Shown here one piece after another: positions 45,624-56,500 of a DNA stretch of 64,000 bases (positions are counted from its first letter, which is position 1; each line of letters starts with the position of its first letter). Position numbers and translations under genes: made by a program. This stretch comes from Petrosia ficiformis (lineage: Eukaryota; Porifera; Demospongiae; Haplosclerida; Petrosiidae), in the NCBI GenBank assembly GCA_947044365.1, contig OX345644.1, positions 2,518,737 to 2,582,736 on the forward strand, read 5' to 3'. A model generated the notes under the pieces. That model searched no databases. It was not told the origin of the DNA and saw only the letters and a program-made list of their open reading frames with translations.

Positions 45624-48600
45624 GACTTAATTGCATGTGAAGTTTGAAGTCATACAAGTATACATGAATCAATTACTCTTAAGACTACAAAAGTACTCCA
45701 GGTGTTCTATTTACTCCAAAGATCTAGAATTGTTGCTAAGCAACAGACAACCCATTGTATTTTTTACTAGTAGTTGTAGGAAGTACTACTAGTTCATAAC
45801 ATGTGACTTTCTTTGTGTTTTTATGAATTCAATTTACACATGTACTCCAAAGATTTATCTAGAATTGCTTAGAAGTGGTTGTGCAGTACTAATCAACTAC
45901 AACAGGCATTTGGCATAAAAAGTGTGCAACCTGCCCACTGTATTTAGTTTTAACAAGTGCTGTTAATGCATGAGACTTAATGATAATGACTTTCTCTGTG
46001 TCTATATGAATTCTATTTACTCCACGTTTCATCCAGAATAGCTGTTAGAAGTGGGTGTACAGTACTGAGTAACGCACCACAGCATATAGGATGTGCAACC
46101 CACTGTATTTAGGTTCAGCAAGTGCTGCTAACACATAAAACTGACTTTCTCTGTGTCTATATGAATTCTATTTACTCCATGTTTTATCTGGTGATCTAGA
46201 ACAGTTGCCAGAAGTGGGTGTACAGTACTGAGTAACGCACCACAGCATATAGGATGTGTAACCCACTGTATTTAGGTTCAGCAAGTGCTGCTAACACATA
46301 AAACTGACTTTCTCTGTGTCTATATGAATTCTATTTACTCCATGTTTTATCCAGTGATCTAGAACAGTTGCCAGAAGTGGGTGTACAGTACTGAGTAACG
46401 CACCACAGCATATAGGATGTGTAACCCACTGTATTTAGGTTCAGCAAGTGCTGCTAACACATACAACTGACTTTCTCTGTGTCTATATGAATTCTATTTA
46501 CTCCATGTTTTATCCGGTGATCTAGAACAGTTGCCAGAAGTGGGTGTACAGTACTGAGTAACACACCACAGCATATAGGATGTGCAACCCACTGTATTTA
46601 GGTTCAGCAAGTGCTGCTAACACATAAAACTGACTTTCTCTGCGTCTATATGAATTCTATTTACTCCATATTTTATCGTGTGATCTAGAACAGTTGTCAG
46701 AAGTGGGTGTACAGTATTGGACAAAAACGTGTTCATGATAGTCCATTTATGGATGTTTAAATAATAATAGCACTATACATAGTGAATAGGTTATTAGATC
46801 ATAGCATCACACTTAAATTTAACATAGCATTTATTTTATACTATTTTATATCAGCTATCAGCTATTGAGTATTTAATGTAAATAATAAATAGCATCCACA
46901 TCATTATGATTAAAATTCATATATATCTTGCGATAAAGATTGAATTTCTGCACCTATTAGTCTGGTTACTATAAACAGGAAAGTAGCCAAAACTTGAATG
47001 GGTGTTCTGTGACACACGGTAATCTCCCTGTTAAGTATTATATTTAAATACTTTTAAATACATCACTATAATATTCAAACTAGGTATAGCACCAGCAATG
47101 TGTTTACACACATTCTTACAACCCCAACATAGTTATAAACAATATCGCACACTCTTCATAAACAATCAACAGGTTTTTAATTGAGTTTGTTTAATATTAC
47201 TTTGTCAACGAAAACATTATACATTACTGTGCTCTAATTAAGATCAGGAAATCTAATAATAGCAGCTCATTACTTTACAATGGTATGCAGCCATATTGTA
47301 TCAAACATATATAATCACTTTGATAGTCTAAGTTGTCTTGGGTGGGGTATACACACAAAGATAATTTGATTATACACATAATATCTAGACACACTGATAT
47401 CATATAATATTTATTAATATAATTATGTACATAAATATATTATGTACATAAAAATATATTACATATTATAATATATATATATATATATATAATATATATA
47501 ATATATATAATTATCCCTTATGTCTATATGTGGTTTGTTTGTTCAATGCGTCTTCCTTTGGTCATATAAATGCACATTGGTAATTATGAATGCTATCTTT
47601 GGCATTTTAATTAGTTATATCATTCATATGAACTAGACTTATGTATATCATATTTCTGTATGTGACTGACACTATTGTGATATTGGCATACCACACAGAA
47701 ATATGTGGAACTTACAATTAGAATATAATATTTCTGTATGTCAGTGACGCCATCATGATATCCAGCTTACCACACAGAAATGTATTAAACTTACATAATG
47801 TGACTATTGAATATTATATTTCTGTATGTGACTGACACCATTGTGATATCAGCATACCACACAGAAGTAATTATTTATTAAACTTACATAATTTGTCTAT
47901 GGAGTGATATATCAATATCAGCATCCCACTGTTATATAACTCAAGACTATTGTGAATTCAAAATTAGATTTCTTTGAGCAAAAATACATCTTTGCTTATA
48001 GACACTTAAATGATTGGTGTTTATCAAATAAATGTGTCTATTGATATAAACAAGTACATCATTGGGTATTGTATTTTATCACAATTGTACATTGTATTTT
48101 ATTACAATGTTTCAACCTTATATTAACTGTTTGGCTCCAGACATCTGGACATTCTAGTTTTTAGAGGTACTGAAACAATCAGGTGGCTCCAGACATCTGG
48201 AGTCTTATGACAGGCAGACAGATATATATACATGACAGGAATTGAGGGAGGAGCACCGATTTAATAGCTGTTTTGTCTGTCAATATTGGGGCACACGTGC
48301 CCGTGGTTCCTTTACATTAATTATACATACATGCCCTGAAAACCTTTGACACAGATTGAGTGATGTCCAAATTTGCCATCAAAGGCTTTGATACTGATTG
48401 AACTTTAGCCACAAGGGAACCCTAACCTACCCTAACTCAACCCTAAATGAACCACATAATAATTTCATGAGATTATGATAGCACACCTGTAATGTTGATT
48501 ATTATAAGCATACACATATCATCTTACATAATGTGACTATTATCTGTTATAAATCATCTGTATTTATTTACAATCTCCTATCGTATATCATTCCTCCTTT

Positions 48601-48876
48601 TCTCCCCCTCTATCTTATCTCTATATCCTTCCCCCCTCTTCTCTCCCTCTCCTCTCCTTATATCCTTTCCTCCCCCTCTTCTCTCCCTATATCCCTTCCT
48701 CCCCCCTCTCCTCTCCATATATCCCTTCCTCCCCCCTCTCCTCTCCCTATATCCTTTCCTCCCCCTTCTCTCCCTATATCCTTTCCTCCTATCCCTTCCT
48801 CCCTCTCTCCCACCTTCTCTTTCTATCTTTGTAGTGGTACAGAGAATTGATGGGCGTTTCACTAGGACACAGTTAA
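42338..48876 (+). CDS. PH-domain protein, seven exons
   Basis: Exons 42338..42703, 42779..42842, 43041..43094, 43186..43220, 43321..43363, 45261..45406 and 48835..48876, all GT-AG and in phase; 249 residues from the ATG at 42338. The first exon is Ser-rich and polar (HHRRSQSCSNNTGN, SISAPSSPTD). Exons 2-7 form one PH domain: KKTGIMSKTGPSPSWCAKWN, RRVFVLKGNFLFYFDPVDK, GVYIKGSMVERISL and VFYIKFRTEEGRDE, with the invariant Trp of the last helix at the start of the final exon (WYRELMGVSLGHS). PH domains bind phosphoinositides or proteins at membranes. The frame is open upstream to an acceptor-like site at 42254 (LRKALSNSDFKVVSILLAAS), so the true start may lie earlier. Family not identified. Confidence 0.75.
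44040..45060. repeat. minisatellite (~75-bp units) in the PH-gene intron
   Basis: Six or more copies of GAAACAGTAGGACCATTAAT, TATGATAGGAATAGTTGTAA and CAGAACACTGTGTTATAGTG, decaying to the right. The left flank matches 36195-36440. Confidence 0.85.
45540..45624. repeat. (TCTA)n microsatellite
   Basis: About 20 TCTA units, preceded by GGAT/ATCC runs at 45455-45535. Confidence 0.95.
45850..46720. repeat. 163-bp tandem repeat, about five copies
   Basis: The marker ACAGTACTGAGTAACGCACC occurs at 46059, 46222, 46385 and 46548 (with one change), exactly 163 bases apart. The flanking units are older and shorter. Lies in the last intron of the PH gene. Confidence 0.92.
46721..48590. other. long intron part with short repeats
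   Basis: Three diverged units at 47640-47880 built on ATTTCTGTATGTGACTGACA ... GCATACCACACAGAAAT, each nearly self-complementary at its ends. GGCTCCAGACATCTGGA occurs twice (48131, 48184). AT-rich run at 47400-47515. No exon seen. Confidence 0.6.
48595..48832. repeat. pyrimidine-rich minisatellite before the last PH-gene exon
   Basis: About 31-bp units of CTCTCCCTATATCCTTTCCT type. It ends at the acceptor of the terminal exon and so acts as its polypyrimidine tract. Confidence 0.88.
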
Positions 48877-49168
48877 CTATCCAAAACTTTGTGTTTCTTT
48901 TATCATAAAATTCTCTCATCTTAACATTTTAAACAAACTTCTGTAATCTAAATTTCCATTACAATCTGTTGATTGTATGTCTTATGCTGTTTCCCTTTAT
49001 TTTATATCACTTCATTTTTTGTATATTTTATCTTATAACATAAAATTACTCTTCATCTACATGTAGATAAACAGATAGACAATAATTGAAGGGCTCAAAA
49101 CCATAGTGGACTGACTAACACAAAATTAACTACTAGAAATTGTCCATTATATAGTATGTATGTATGTG

Positions 49169-49212
<44 letters not shown>

Positions 49213-49619
49213 GTATGTATGTATGTGTATATGTATATATATACAAGTCATATGCATGTTTGTGGGTTAGTCCACTATGGTTAATTAAGAATACAGTTCA
49301 TGATCAAGTAACAATAATCAAAGAACTCAAAACATGCATAGTTAACTAAAATTCACAATGCCATATTAAAAGGAGTTTTAGTTATAGTCAACTAAAACAA
49401 CAACTAATTTATAGTTTATGTACACATGTATAATTATGTATGTACTTTATGTACATATACATGTATGTAGCTTACATACATGTAGTTTATGTAGTTTATG
49501 TACATGTACATGTACATATGTCAAGGGAAACATGTTCTTTCTCAAGATAACATGAAAACATGCCATGTCTGTATGTTGTATTCTATCATGTTAGAGAAGT
49601 TGGTTAGGATTAACCATCA
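48877..49619. other. intergenic region, microsatellites and partial MITE A
   Basis: GTAT/TA microsatellite at 49155-49245 and a family A fragment at 49335-49405. GTACATGTACATGTAC occurs at 49499. No gene seen. Confidence 0.6.
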
Positions 49620-49764
49620 TGTAGTTGTTAAAATCAGTAATGAAATCCATGCACAGGAAAACAGACAGTCTCTTTCCAGGAAACAGCATAACTGTAGCAG
49701 AACTCAAACCACTGACCATTTGATCAGGAGGCTCAAGCTTTAACCAGTACGCCACACTGCCTCC
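49620..49764 (-). mobile_element. tRNA-derived SINE
   Basis: On the minus strand, GGAGGCAGTG begins a tRNA-like head with A box TGGCGTACTGG (49754-49744) and B box GGTTTGAGTTC (49710-49700), 33 bases apart, as in RNA polymerase III internal promoters. It cannot fold as a full tRNA and continues into a non-tRNA body (CTGTTTTCCTGTGCATGG). The 3' end is uncertain. Confidence 0.6.
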
Positions 49765-50608
49765 TTAAAAAAAAGAGTGCCCATCAAACTTGTTGATGGG
49801 AATGACTAAACCACATAATACATATACACAACAAGTGTATAAAACACCAGTCTTTCCATTCTATCAAGTTACTGTAAAATTTCCATATAGGTTTCCCTTG
49901 AGGAAACCTCTTATTTTTGTAGTGATGTTTACATTGACGTCAACCAAAACAATCATTTATTAATAATAATTAAACAGATGACGATGTACTTGTATTTACA
50001 CAAACTAATTCAATTTGTTAAAATATCTTTTTCTGAAATAATAAATTATTGTCATTTATAAACACTAGGTACACATTTCCTTTTTCTCTCTTGTTTTCTA
50101 AGCTTTGTGCCAATGTTTTCAACCTGTGTGTACATGACATATGGTGATATGACAAATTACGAAGTGATAATTAAATATTTACACAGACTTGAGTGTGACA
50201 TCACAGAACGTGTAATTACAAGGAGATACCAACAAATAAGGTTGTATTATCAACACAATTAAAACATAAAAATCATACACTTCACACACACACACACACA
50301 CACACACAGCAAACACACAGAGTAAATATACAATACCAGACTTTGATTTACATACTATGATGGGAGCTACATGTAGACATTAATAAGGTAATAGTTAACT
50401 GTACTTCTAAGTAATACTATAGTACTACTTTGTACTGTAATCATAGTAATGTTTGAATTCCCTTTATATTTGTATGTGATACCATAGTACTAAGGTGTAA
50501 CACTGTGTAGTACATTTGAAGGACAGTGTACTTCACTCACAAAGTACACATGGAAGTACAGTGATAGTATGTAAACTTAATCATTTTTGATACTGTACTT
50601 GTGAGTTA
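49765..50608. other. intergenic, (CA)n at 50284-50310
   Basis: The only clear content is a CA microsatellite and phrases of AGTACTACTTTGTACT type at 50400-50520. No exon or RNA gene seen. Confidence 0.5.
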
Positions 50609-53462
50609 TTATGCAGTCTGGATCGTATTCCATTGCCCACTCACATCAACAGATTGGGGTTCTTTAGTCACAATATCCATATTACTGAATGCTAATGAAT
50701 TTTCAACAGGTCGTTCTCCCATAGAAACATCCTCCTCATTTATACTAGTCATTCTTTTCTTCTTCTTTTTCCTTTTTATTTTTTTCAATTCAGTTCTTTT
50801 TCTTAAAGATATAATATTGGATTTACTACACTCCTCATTGTCAGATGAATCAAGTATTTTGTGTGTATCTGTTCTTTTATTCTTTTCATTTACTAAAATC
50901 TCTTCCAGCTCTTCATTTTCTCTTTTTCTTTTCCTAATATTCAAAATCCGTTTCTTTATCTTTGCCTTAATAGCCGATCTTTCTGAATTCTTTGCAGCAT
51001 TTGAAAGTAGCTCAGCTCCTAATCCCAGTCTAAGAAGATAAATTAACTATTAGATTATAATATGAGGCATTGGAAACAATGTACAAATCCACAGCCAATG
51101 CTTGACATGGTCACATGATCACATGGTTACGTGATAACATGATCACTGTGATAGCAATAGTCCAGGAAGGGAGAAAGCAGTTTCGCTTTGGTCAGGCAAA
51201 TTGTATAAAGAGCTAGAAACTCAGCCTGAGAGTTTTTCTGCTACCAGGTAAAATATTTAAAGTTCAATGATTGAAGCCCTCAAATACAGCTAAGGCACTT
51301 GCCCGACCTGACCTGCCTTACTGGTTCATTCCTTCCTGAATAAAATGACACAGAGTACTACAGACCTGAAATCTGCTCTGTTTCAAAAACATTTAATTGC
51401 CAAGAAATGCAGCTCTCCTTTACAACTATGTGTGATAATCTTCTTAGTTCATAATGTTCCTCCCCCCCCTCCAAATCCCACATATAGTGACAAGCATTCA
51501 CCATCATATCATTTTCATGATATGATGGTGAATGCTTGTAAAGGTCATTCATGTTCACCTTGACCTCAGAAAAATGCTCATAATGATGAATATTTTTCAG
51601 TGTTCTGCCCAGGATATGTAGAGTGGTGGTTGGATTCTAACTTCCATTCAGTATATACTAAATTATGTGTCAGTAGCCTTATCTGAGAGGTGGTTAATTC
51701 ATCTGAGTGGTGGTTAATTCATACTGAGTGGTGGTTATTCCCGACCAATGTGAGCAGAACACTAGATTTTTGGAGTCATGGTAAATGTGAATGACCTTTA
51801 AAAGAGTTCTATAATGAACGAAAACAAAACAATACTATTGTTTACTATTGCTGTTCATCTGAACAAGGAAAGTTTAAGTAAGAATCCTATATCTTTTCTG
51901 TATAAAGCAATATTGGCCTACCAAACAATCAAATGAAGAGGGTAAGTCTGTTATTTGCCAAACTAGTTTGTACCAGTGCTGCAAATATGGATAATTCCGA
52001 TGCCATATATAAGGTTCCTGATACATGACATAACCATTACAAATGTATTGTTGGTGAGAGAATATGTCCAAATATACCCACAATAGTAGAAATTATGTAT
52101 TTTAATATGGTTATGTGTACAGAAGTAGTTCTCAATATTGATGAGTGTGTCAGTCAGTGTTTTTGATAAGCTTATATGGCATACCATTGGCTCAAAGAGC
52201 TTCCTATTTGGCACTGCACAACTTTCTCTTTGGGCCAGTGGCACAGTTAATTATGATTATATTGTCACTAACAGCATTAACTGTTTGTTAATTGGCTCAA
52301 GATGTATTCCCATTGGTGCACACACTAATCATTTTTGAGCCAATTTGGCCCATGCTTCAAAACTTATCAAAAAGTCTGGTGTCAGTTCATAGTGATATAC
52401 ACTTATCTAGGTAGTTTCTTGATGTAACCATTAGCTACTATAAATAGAAACACGTTCACGTCTATAAATATAAAACCACACCCAACACTAACAATGATTC
52501 TACCTAGAATAATTTAACGATATAATGATTACATAATCCCACTGGGGTTACATAAAGGAACACCCATGAAATTAGTCATTAAAAAATAACTTCAGATGTT
52601 CATGGATTTATAAACAAGCCCATAACTGGTATTGGTCTAAATTACTATTTTTAAAGTTTAATCTGATTTAACTCCACCACGGGACGATCAAATATTTGTT
52701 ACTACCACTAAGATCCTGCACTGGAGGCCACTCTGTCTGTGCTTGCGCCACAGACTGCACCACCGCGAAGTCAACGTGGGGACCTCTGAGCCCTCCTACT
52801 ACCTAGGGCATGCATGCTTGTTTGCCCACCGGGTGTCAGGCAACTAGGCGCGACACTTCAGTGCCAGTTAATTCGGCATGTAAGTCGTTACGCACTCCTT
52901 AGCGGGTTCAGACTTCCATGGCCACCCTCCTGCTGTCTGGATCAACCAACACCTTTCCTGGTTTCTGCTCAGCGTCCACTCTAGATCCTAGACCCTATAT
53001 TATAAAAACATCTTTTGAGAACTAAAAATCTAATACTGTAGCGCTCGAAGTGCCCTACGAATCCTAGAAGATTTACTTCACTTGTTAAAAAACTATCCCG
53101 TGGGTTATGCTGATAAGGTGGCTGGACTGGTAACTATATTTCCCGATCAGAAAAACTGAGTTATAACCTTAATTAGGACATTTAATTACTAGCACTTTAA
53201 TTTATGCATTATATCTGAGGAACTGGTACTGGGTCTATAGGCAGTACTATTTTAACAATACTAATCAAACCTTTCTGGTCGTATAGAAATGGTTGGTGGA
53301 GATGGTAGTTTTACAGATTGATGTGTATCAGTGTTTGGTGATTGTAACCATCCTCTCACAACAGATGAGATATTTTTTGATACTTGAATACCTGAGGTTG
53401 AGCGGGTTTTAATATAAACAAAGCATTAAATTATACAAGTACCACTTACCTATACCATTCAT
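50609..53462 (-). CDS. lysine-rich, probably nuclear protein, three exons
   Basis: Exons 53462..53450, 53391..53271 and 51029..50609, phases 1 and 2; 184 residues. The start is MNGIG joined to IQVSKNISSVVRGWLQSPNT. The join of exons 2 and 3 gives ISIRPERLGLGAELLSNAAK. The last exon is basic with clusters KKRILNIRKRKREN and LKKIKRKKKKKRM, interrupted by an acidic stretch. The composition suggests a nucleolar or chromatin protein. The family is not recognised. The tiny first exon is the weakest part; a longer reading (from 53575 in another frame) does not join in frame. Intron 2 contains the 28S fragment, several MITEs and a perfect hairpin. Confidence 0.5.
51490..51539. repeat. perfect 22-bp hairpin
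   Basis: ACAAGCATTCACCATCATAT plus CA, a six-base loop TTTTCA, then the exact inverse. In an intron of the lysine-rich protein gene. Confidence 0.95.
51540..51800. repeat. MITE family C inserted in a MITE family B remnant
   Basis: Family B end AAGGTCATTCATGTTCACCT at 51540, then CAGTGTTCTGCCCAGGATAT from 51599 to CAGAACACTAG near 51763 (family C), then the family B end AATGTGAATGACCTTTA. Other C copies are at 11899-12112 and 54935-55180; internally each has repeats of GAGTGGTGGTTAATTC. Confidence 0.75.
52155..52378. mobile_element. MITE family F, hAT-like, perfect 8-bp target duplication
   Basis: Element of 224 bp with ends CAGTGTTTTTGATAAGC and the inverse of CAGACTTTTTGATAAG. It is flanked on both sides by GTGTCAGT (52147-52154 and 52379-52386). 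CAG ends and 8-bp duplication are hAT traits. No coding sequence. The other copy is at about 30109-30328. Confidence 0.9.
52681..52980 (-). pseudogene. 28S large-subunit rRNA fragment (divergent)
   Basis: The minus strand reads GAAAGGTGTTGGTTGATCCA, GACAGCAGGAGGGTGGCCAT, GGAAGTCTGAACCCGCTAAG, GAGTGCGTAACGACTTACAT and GCCGAAT, then after ~170 bases GATCTTAGTGGTAGTAACAA and ATATT. These are in the order of the eukaryotic 28S gene around the GTPase-associated (L11-binding) centre and the conserved block after it. Many substitutions against the usual metazoan sequence (GATATAGACAGC, AGTGTGTAACAACTCACC) and the isolated position mark a pseudogene. Similarity may extend weakly to 53110. Far higher GC than its surroundings. 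Confidence 0.8.
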
Positions 53463-53572
53463 CACGTGGGTGGGGCTGACACCAGTCACGCACGTAATTT
53501 ACATTCTGCATCAAGTAGGTGGAGCTGAGTGGCCTCATTCCTATCACAAAACTTGAGAACGAGACTACTTTA

Positions 53573-56500
53573 CTAATCATATTCTAATTTTCTAGAAACT
53601 GTGAAGTGTGGATTGCGATCCTAATTATATTTTTTTAGAAGTAAAATTTATATAATATCTATTATAGTTTAACACAACAGCTAAATAATGAAATTTTCAA
53701 AAACTTGTTTTTAAATGTTTTTCTTGTCTTGTGTACTTTCTTCATTCTAGAAAAAAACACAATTATAATTATAATTATAATTAAAATGATTACAAATTAA
53801 TAACTACATGTGTGTATATACAGTAACGTGTGAAATCATATCAAGATGTCTCTGAATATGACAAGAGTGATACGTGAAATATTCACTCATATTCAGTCAG
53901 TTCACTATTTCAACTCCCTTGTACAATGTATGTGTGTCATGTATAGTTACATAAACATATACATATGTATGTATGCAAGTAATTACGTACATATATGTAT
54001 ATACACATATGTATGTATGTATGCATTTATATATGTTGATATGTATGTATGCATTTATGTACCATGTATGTTGATATGTACGTATGTATGTATGTATGTA
54101 CATGTATGTATGTATGTATGCATGTACATGTATGTATGTATGTATGCATGTACATGTATGTATGGAAATCTAACATTCGGAACTCCCTCTAAATCAATTG
54201 TAAAGGGAGTTACAGTGTGTATGTGTGTAACTGTGTGTGTATGATACAAAAGTATAGTCTCTATAGCTAATGACCTAACCTGTAGTTTTCTATGTTCTTC
54301 CAAGAGACGATCATATTCAGTTGTTACTGCTTCAGATTGCTTTCTCATGGCATCTCTATCAGATAGAACTGTCTTAATCTCTGTAATTAAATTAATGCAG
54401 TCACATGCAAGTCACGTGATACAGTAGGATTAGTACTAAAGTAAACATTGAATGTAAAACTGATACTAGAAGTGAATTATGATAATTAATAAATAAATTG
54501 CTCATATATCACATTTAAGGGCCTCAAAATACCATCCATTATCCATAGAGGTTTGAGAAAGAGCATCCTCCCTCCTTCCCCCAAGTCTTAGTATAGAGGC
54601 ATCACTAGTAACTGAATCAAGCCTAGTGTTGTTACCAGACAGAGTCTCATCCACAGACCACCATGCCCTATTGGCAAAAGACAGCCTAGAGCAATTGCTA
54701 CAAATTCTTTGGTCCAAGTGTCAAACGTCCTTTCCACTCAAAAAGAATGATGACAAAAATGGTTGGTTAACAACAAACATCGCACATGTGATGCTTGGAA
54801 AGAGAATTTGAAGCAACTGTTCCAGATCGTCTTTACCCATAGGGCATGGCAATCTGGGAACAAGACTAACAAGACACCTTGCATGTATTAGTCATCAATA
54901 TTGACTTTTGACAATATTTCTAAATGAAGCCCTTTTGAGTGGTGGTTATTCCTGACCACTAAGCATTGTTTAGTGGTCAGGAATAACCACCACTCAAAAT
55001 GAATTAACCACTCAGAGGAATTAACCACCTCTCAGATACTACATACATGTGTATGTACACGTATATAGGCTACTGAGACAGTATCAAGTACATACTGGAT
55101 AAACAGATCTAAATGGCTGTGTAAATACAAGTTAGAATCAAACCACGACTCTAAATATCCTGGGCAGAACACTGGATTGATATATCAAAATATTGATTTG
55201 TTCATTCATACACTGGAGTGGACAGTTTGGTGAGCATGGTTCAGTGGTTCTTATAATTTGCCTAATTTTATACCTAAAAGCAATCATAACAAGCTAGTGT
55301 GCATAACTTTGATTGATTTCTTTTACCATTTCTTGACAACTACAACCAAACAGGATATTTCATAATCATTTCAATTATTATTTCAATATCAAGACACTGT
55401 ATCGTATTGTGACGTTTTTGTCAGCGATACACAGTGCTAGTTTTTAGTTGTATCACACATCCCTGCCGGTATTCATGCCATACCTTGTTCTAAGTCAGTA
55501 ATACGACTGATATATTTCTCCTTTTCTTTCTGACTTGCTTCTTTAGCTTCCTGCATAAAAAAACAATTTAACTAAATTCACAGACGCATTCTTCACCAGA
55601 TCACAAGATTGACATGCGTGTGTATATATTTGTTAACACATCGTGAGATTACAAGCACAAAATCCCACAATACATTTATCAATTACATATAAGACAGAGG
55701 TTCATATATGCACGCCACCACACCCCCAGAAATTTGATGCTCTGAGATTGATTCCGAGGCACTCTGGAGGTACTCATAGCCATTCTATAGCAATTAGCAC
55801 ATGAACAGAATTTCGTTAGTTTCTGTTCTTTTTGGGGGTGGGGTGTTAGATATCCCATGTTTTCACTCATACCCTTCCTTGTATGAACCCCTGGAACAAT
55901 AAGAATGTGATTGGATGCTTCTCCATAAAAGGAATCACAAACTATAATATTGTATTCACTAGTGTTGTTTCAGTTAACTATAACTATAACTAAAATCCCT
56001 CTTAGTAAAGCATAAGGATACAATAGTATCGCTACAATTCTATCCTTATTTGTAGAAACTACCAAAATTGTTACAAACACAATATAACAATATTATAAAT
56101 ATGTATGTATATTTACATGACTAGACACTATGTGTGTAGGACACTATGTGTGTAACAGGCTTGCACTTCTGTCTGTATGTATATATATGGAATCAGAATA
56201 ACAATATTACTATAACTATGGATAATTGTGTTGGTTTGTGCTACCAATTTCAGTGTTTTCCCCAGGGTAGATATTATAGTGTATCAGTATATAGTGTTTG
56301 GCCAACAATGCTTAATGAGTGTTGCAAAACACTGTTTTCAGCATAAACATTAAAATTAAAGCCTTTAAAGGTTGGGGAAGCACCATGGTACCATCCTTTG
56401 GGGGAAACACTGAACTAAAGCCTGTTCACATTCACGATGTCCTCAAAATTAGGATGTGATGACTTTATATGTAATATAGTGTATAGTGTAATGTCATAAA

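Noticed and set aside
45305..45630. Frames with Met-Asp-Gly or Ile-Tyr-Leu-Ser repeats
   Set aside because: GGAT and TCTA microsatellites.
48533..48919. Pro/Ser-rich plus frame and Arg/Gly-rich minus frame
   Set aside because: Pyrimidine-rich minisatellite; only the short terminal PH exon at 48835-48876 is supported.
50601..51041. 146-codon plus-strand frame rich in Phe and Ser
   Set aside because: Antisense of the Lys-rich exon 50609-51029, which has proper splice borders and a protein-like composition.
51358..51563. Open frames on both strands
   Set aside because: Created by the perfect hairpin at 51490-51539.
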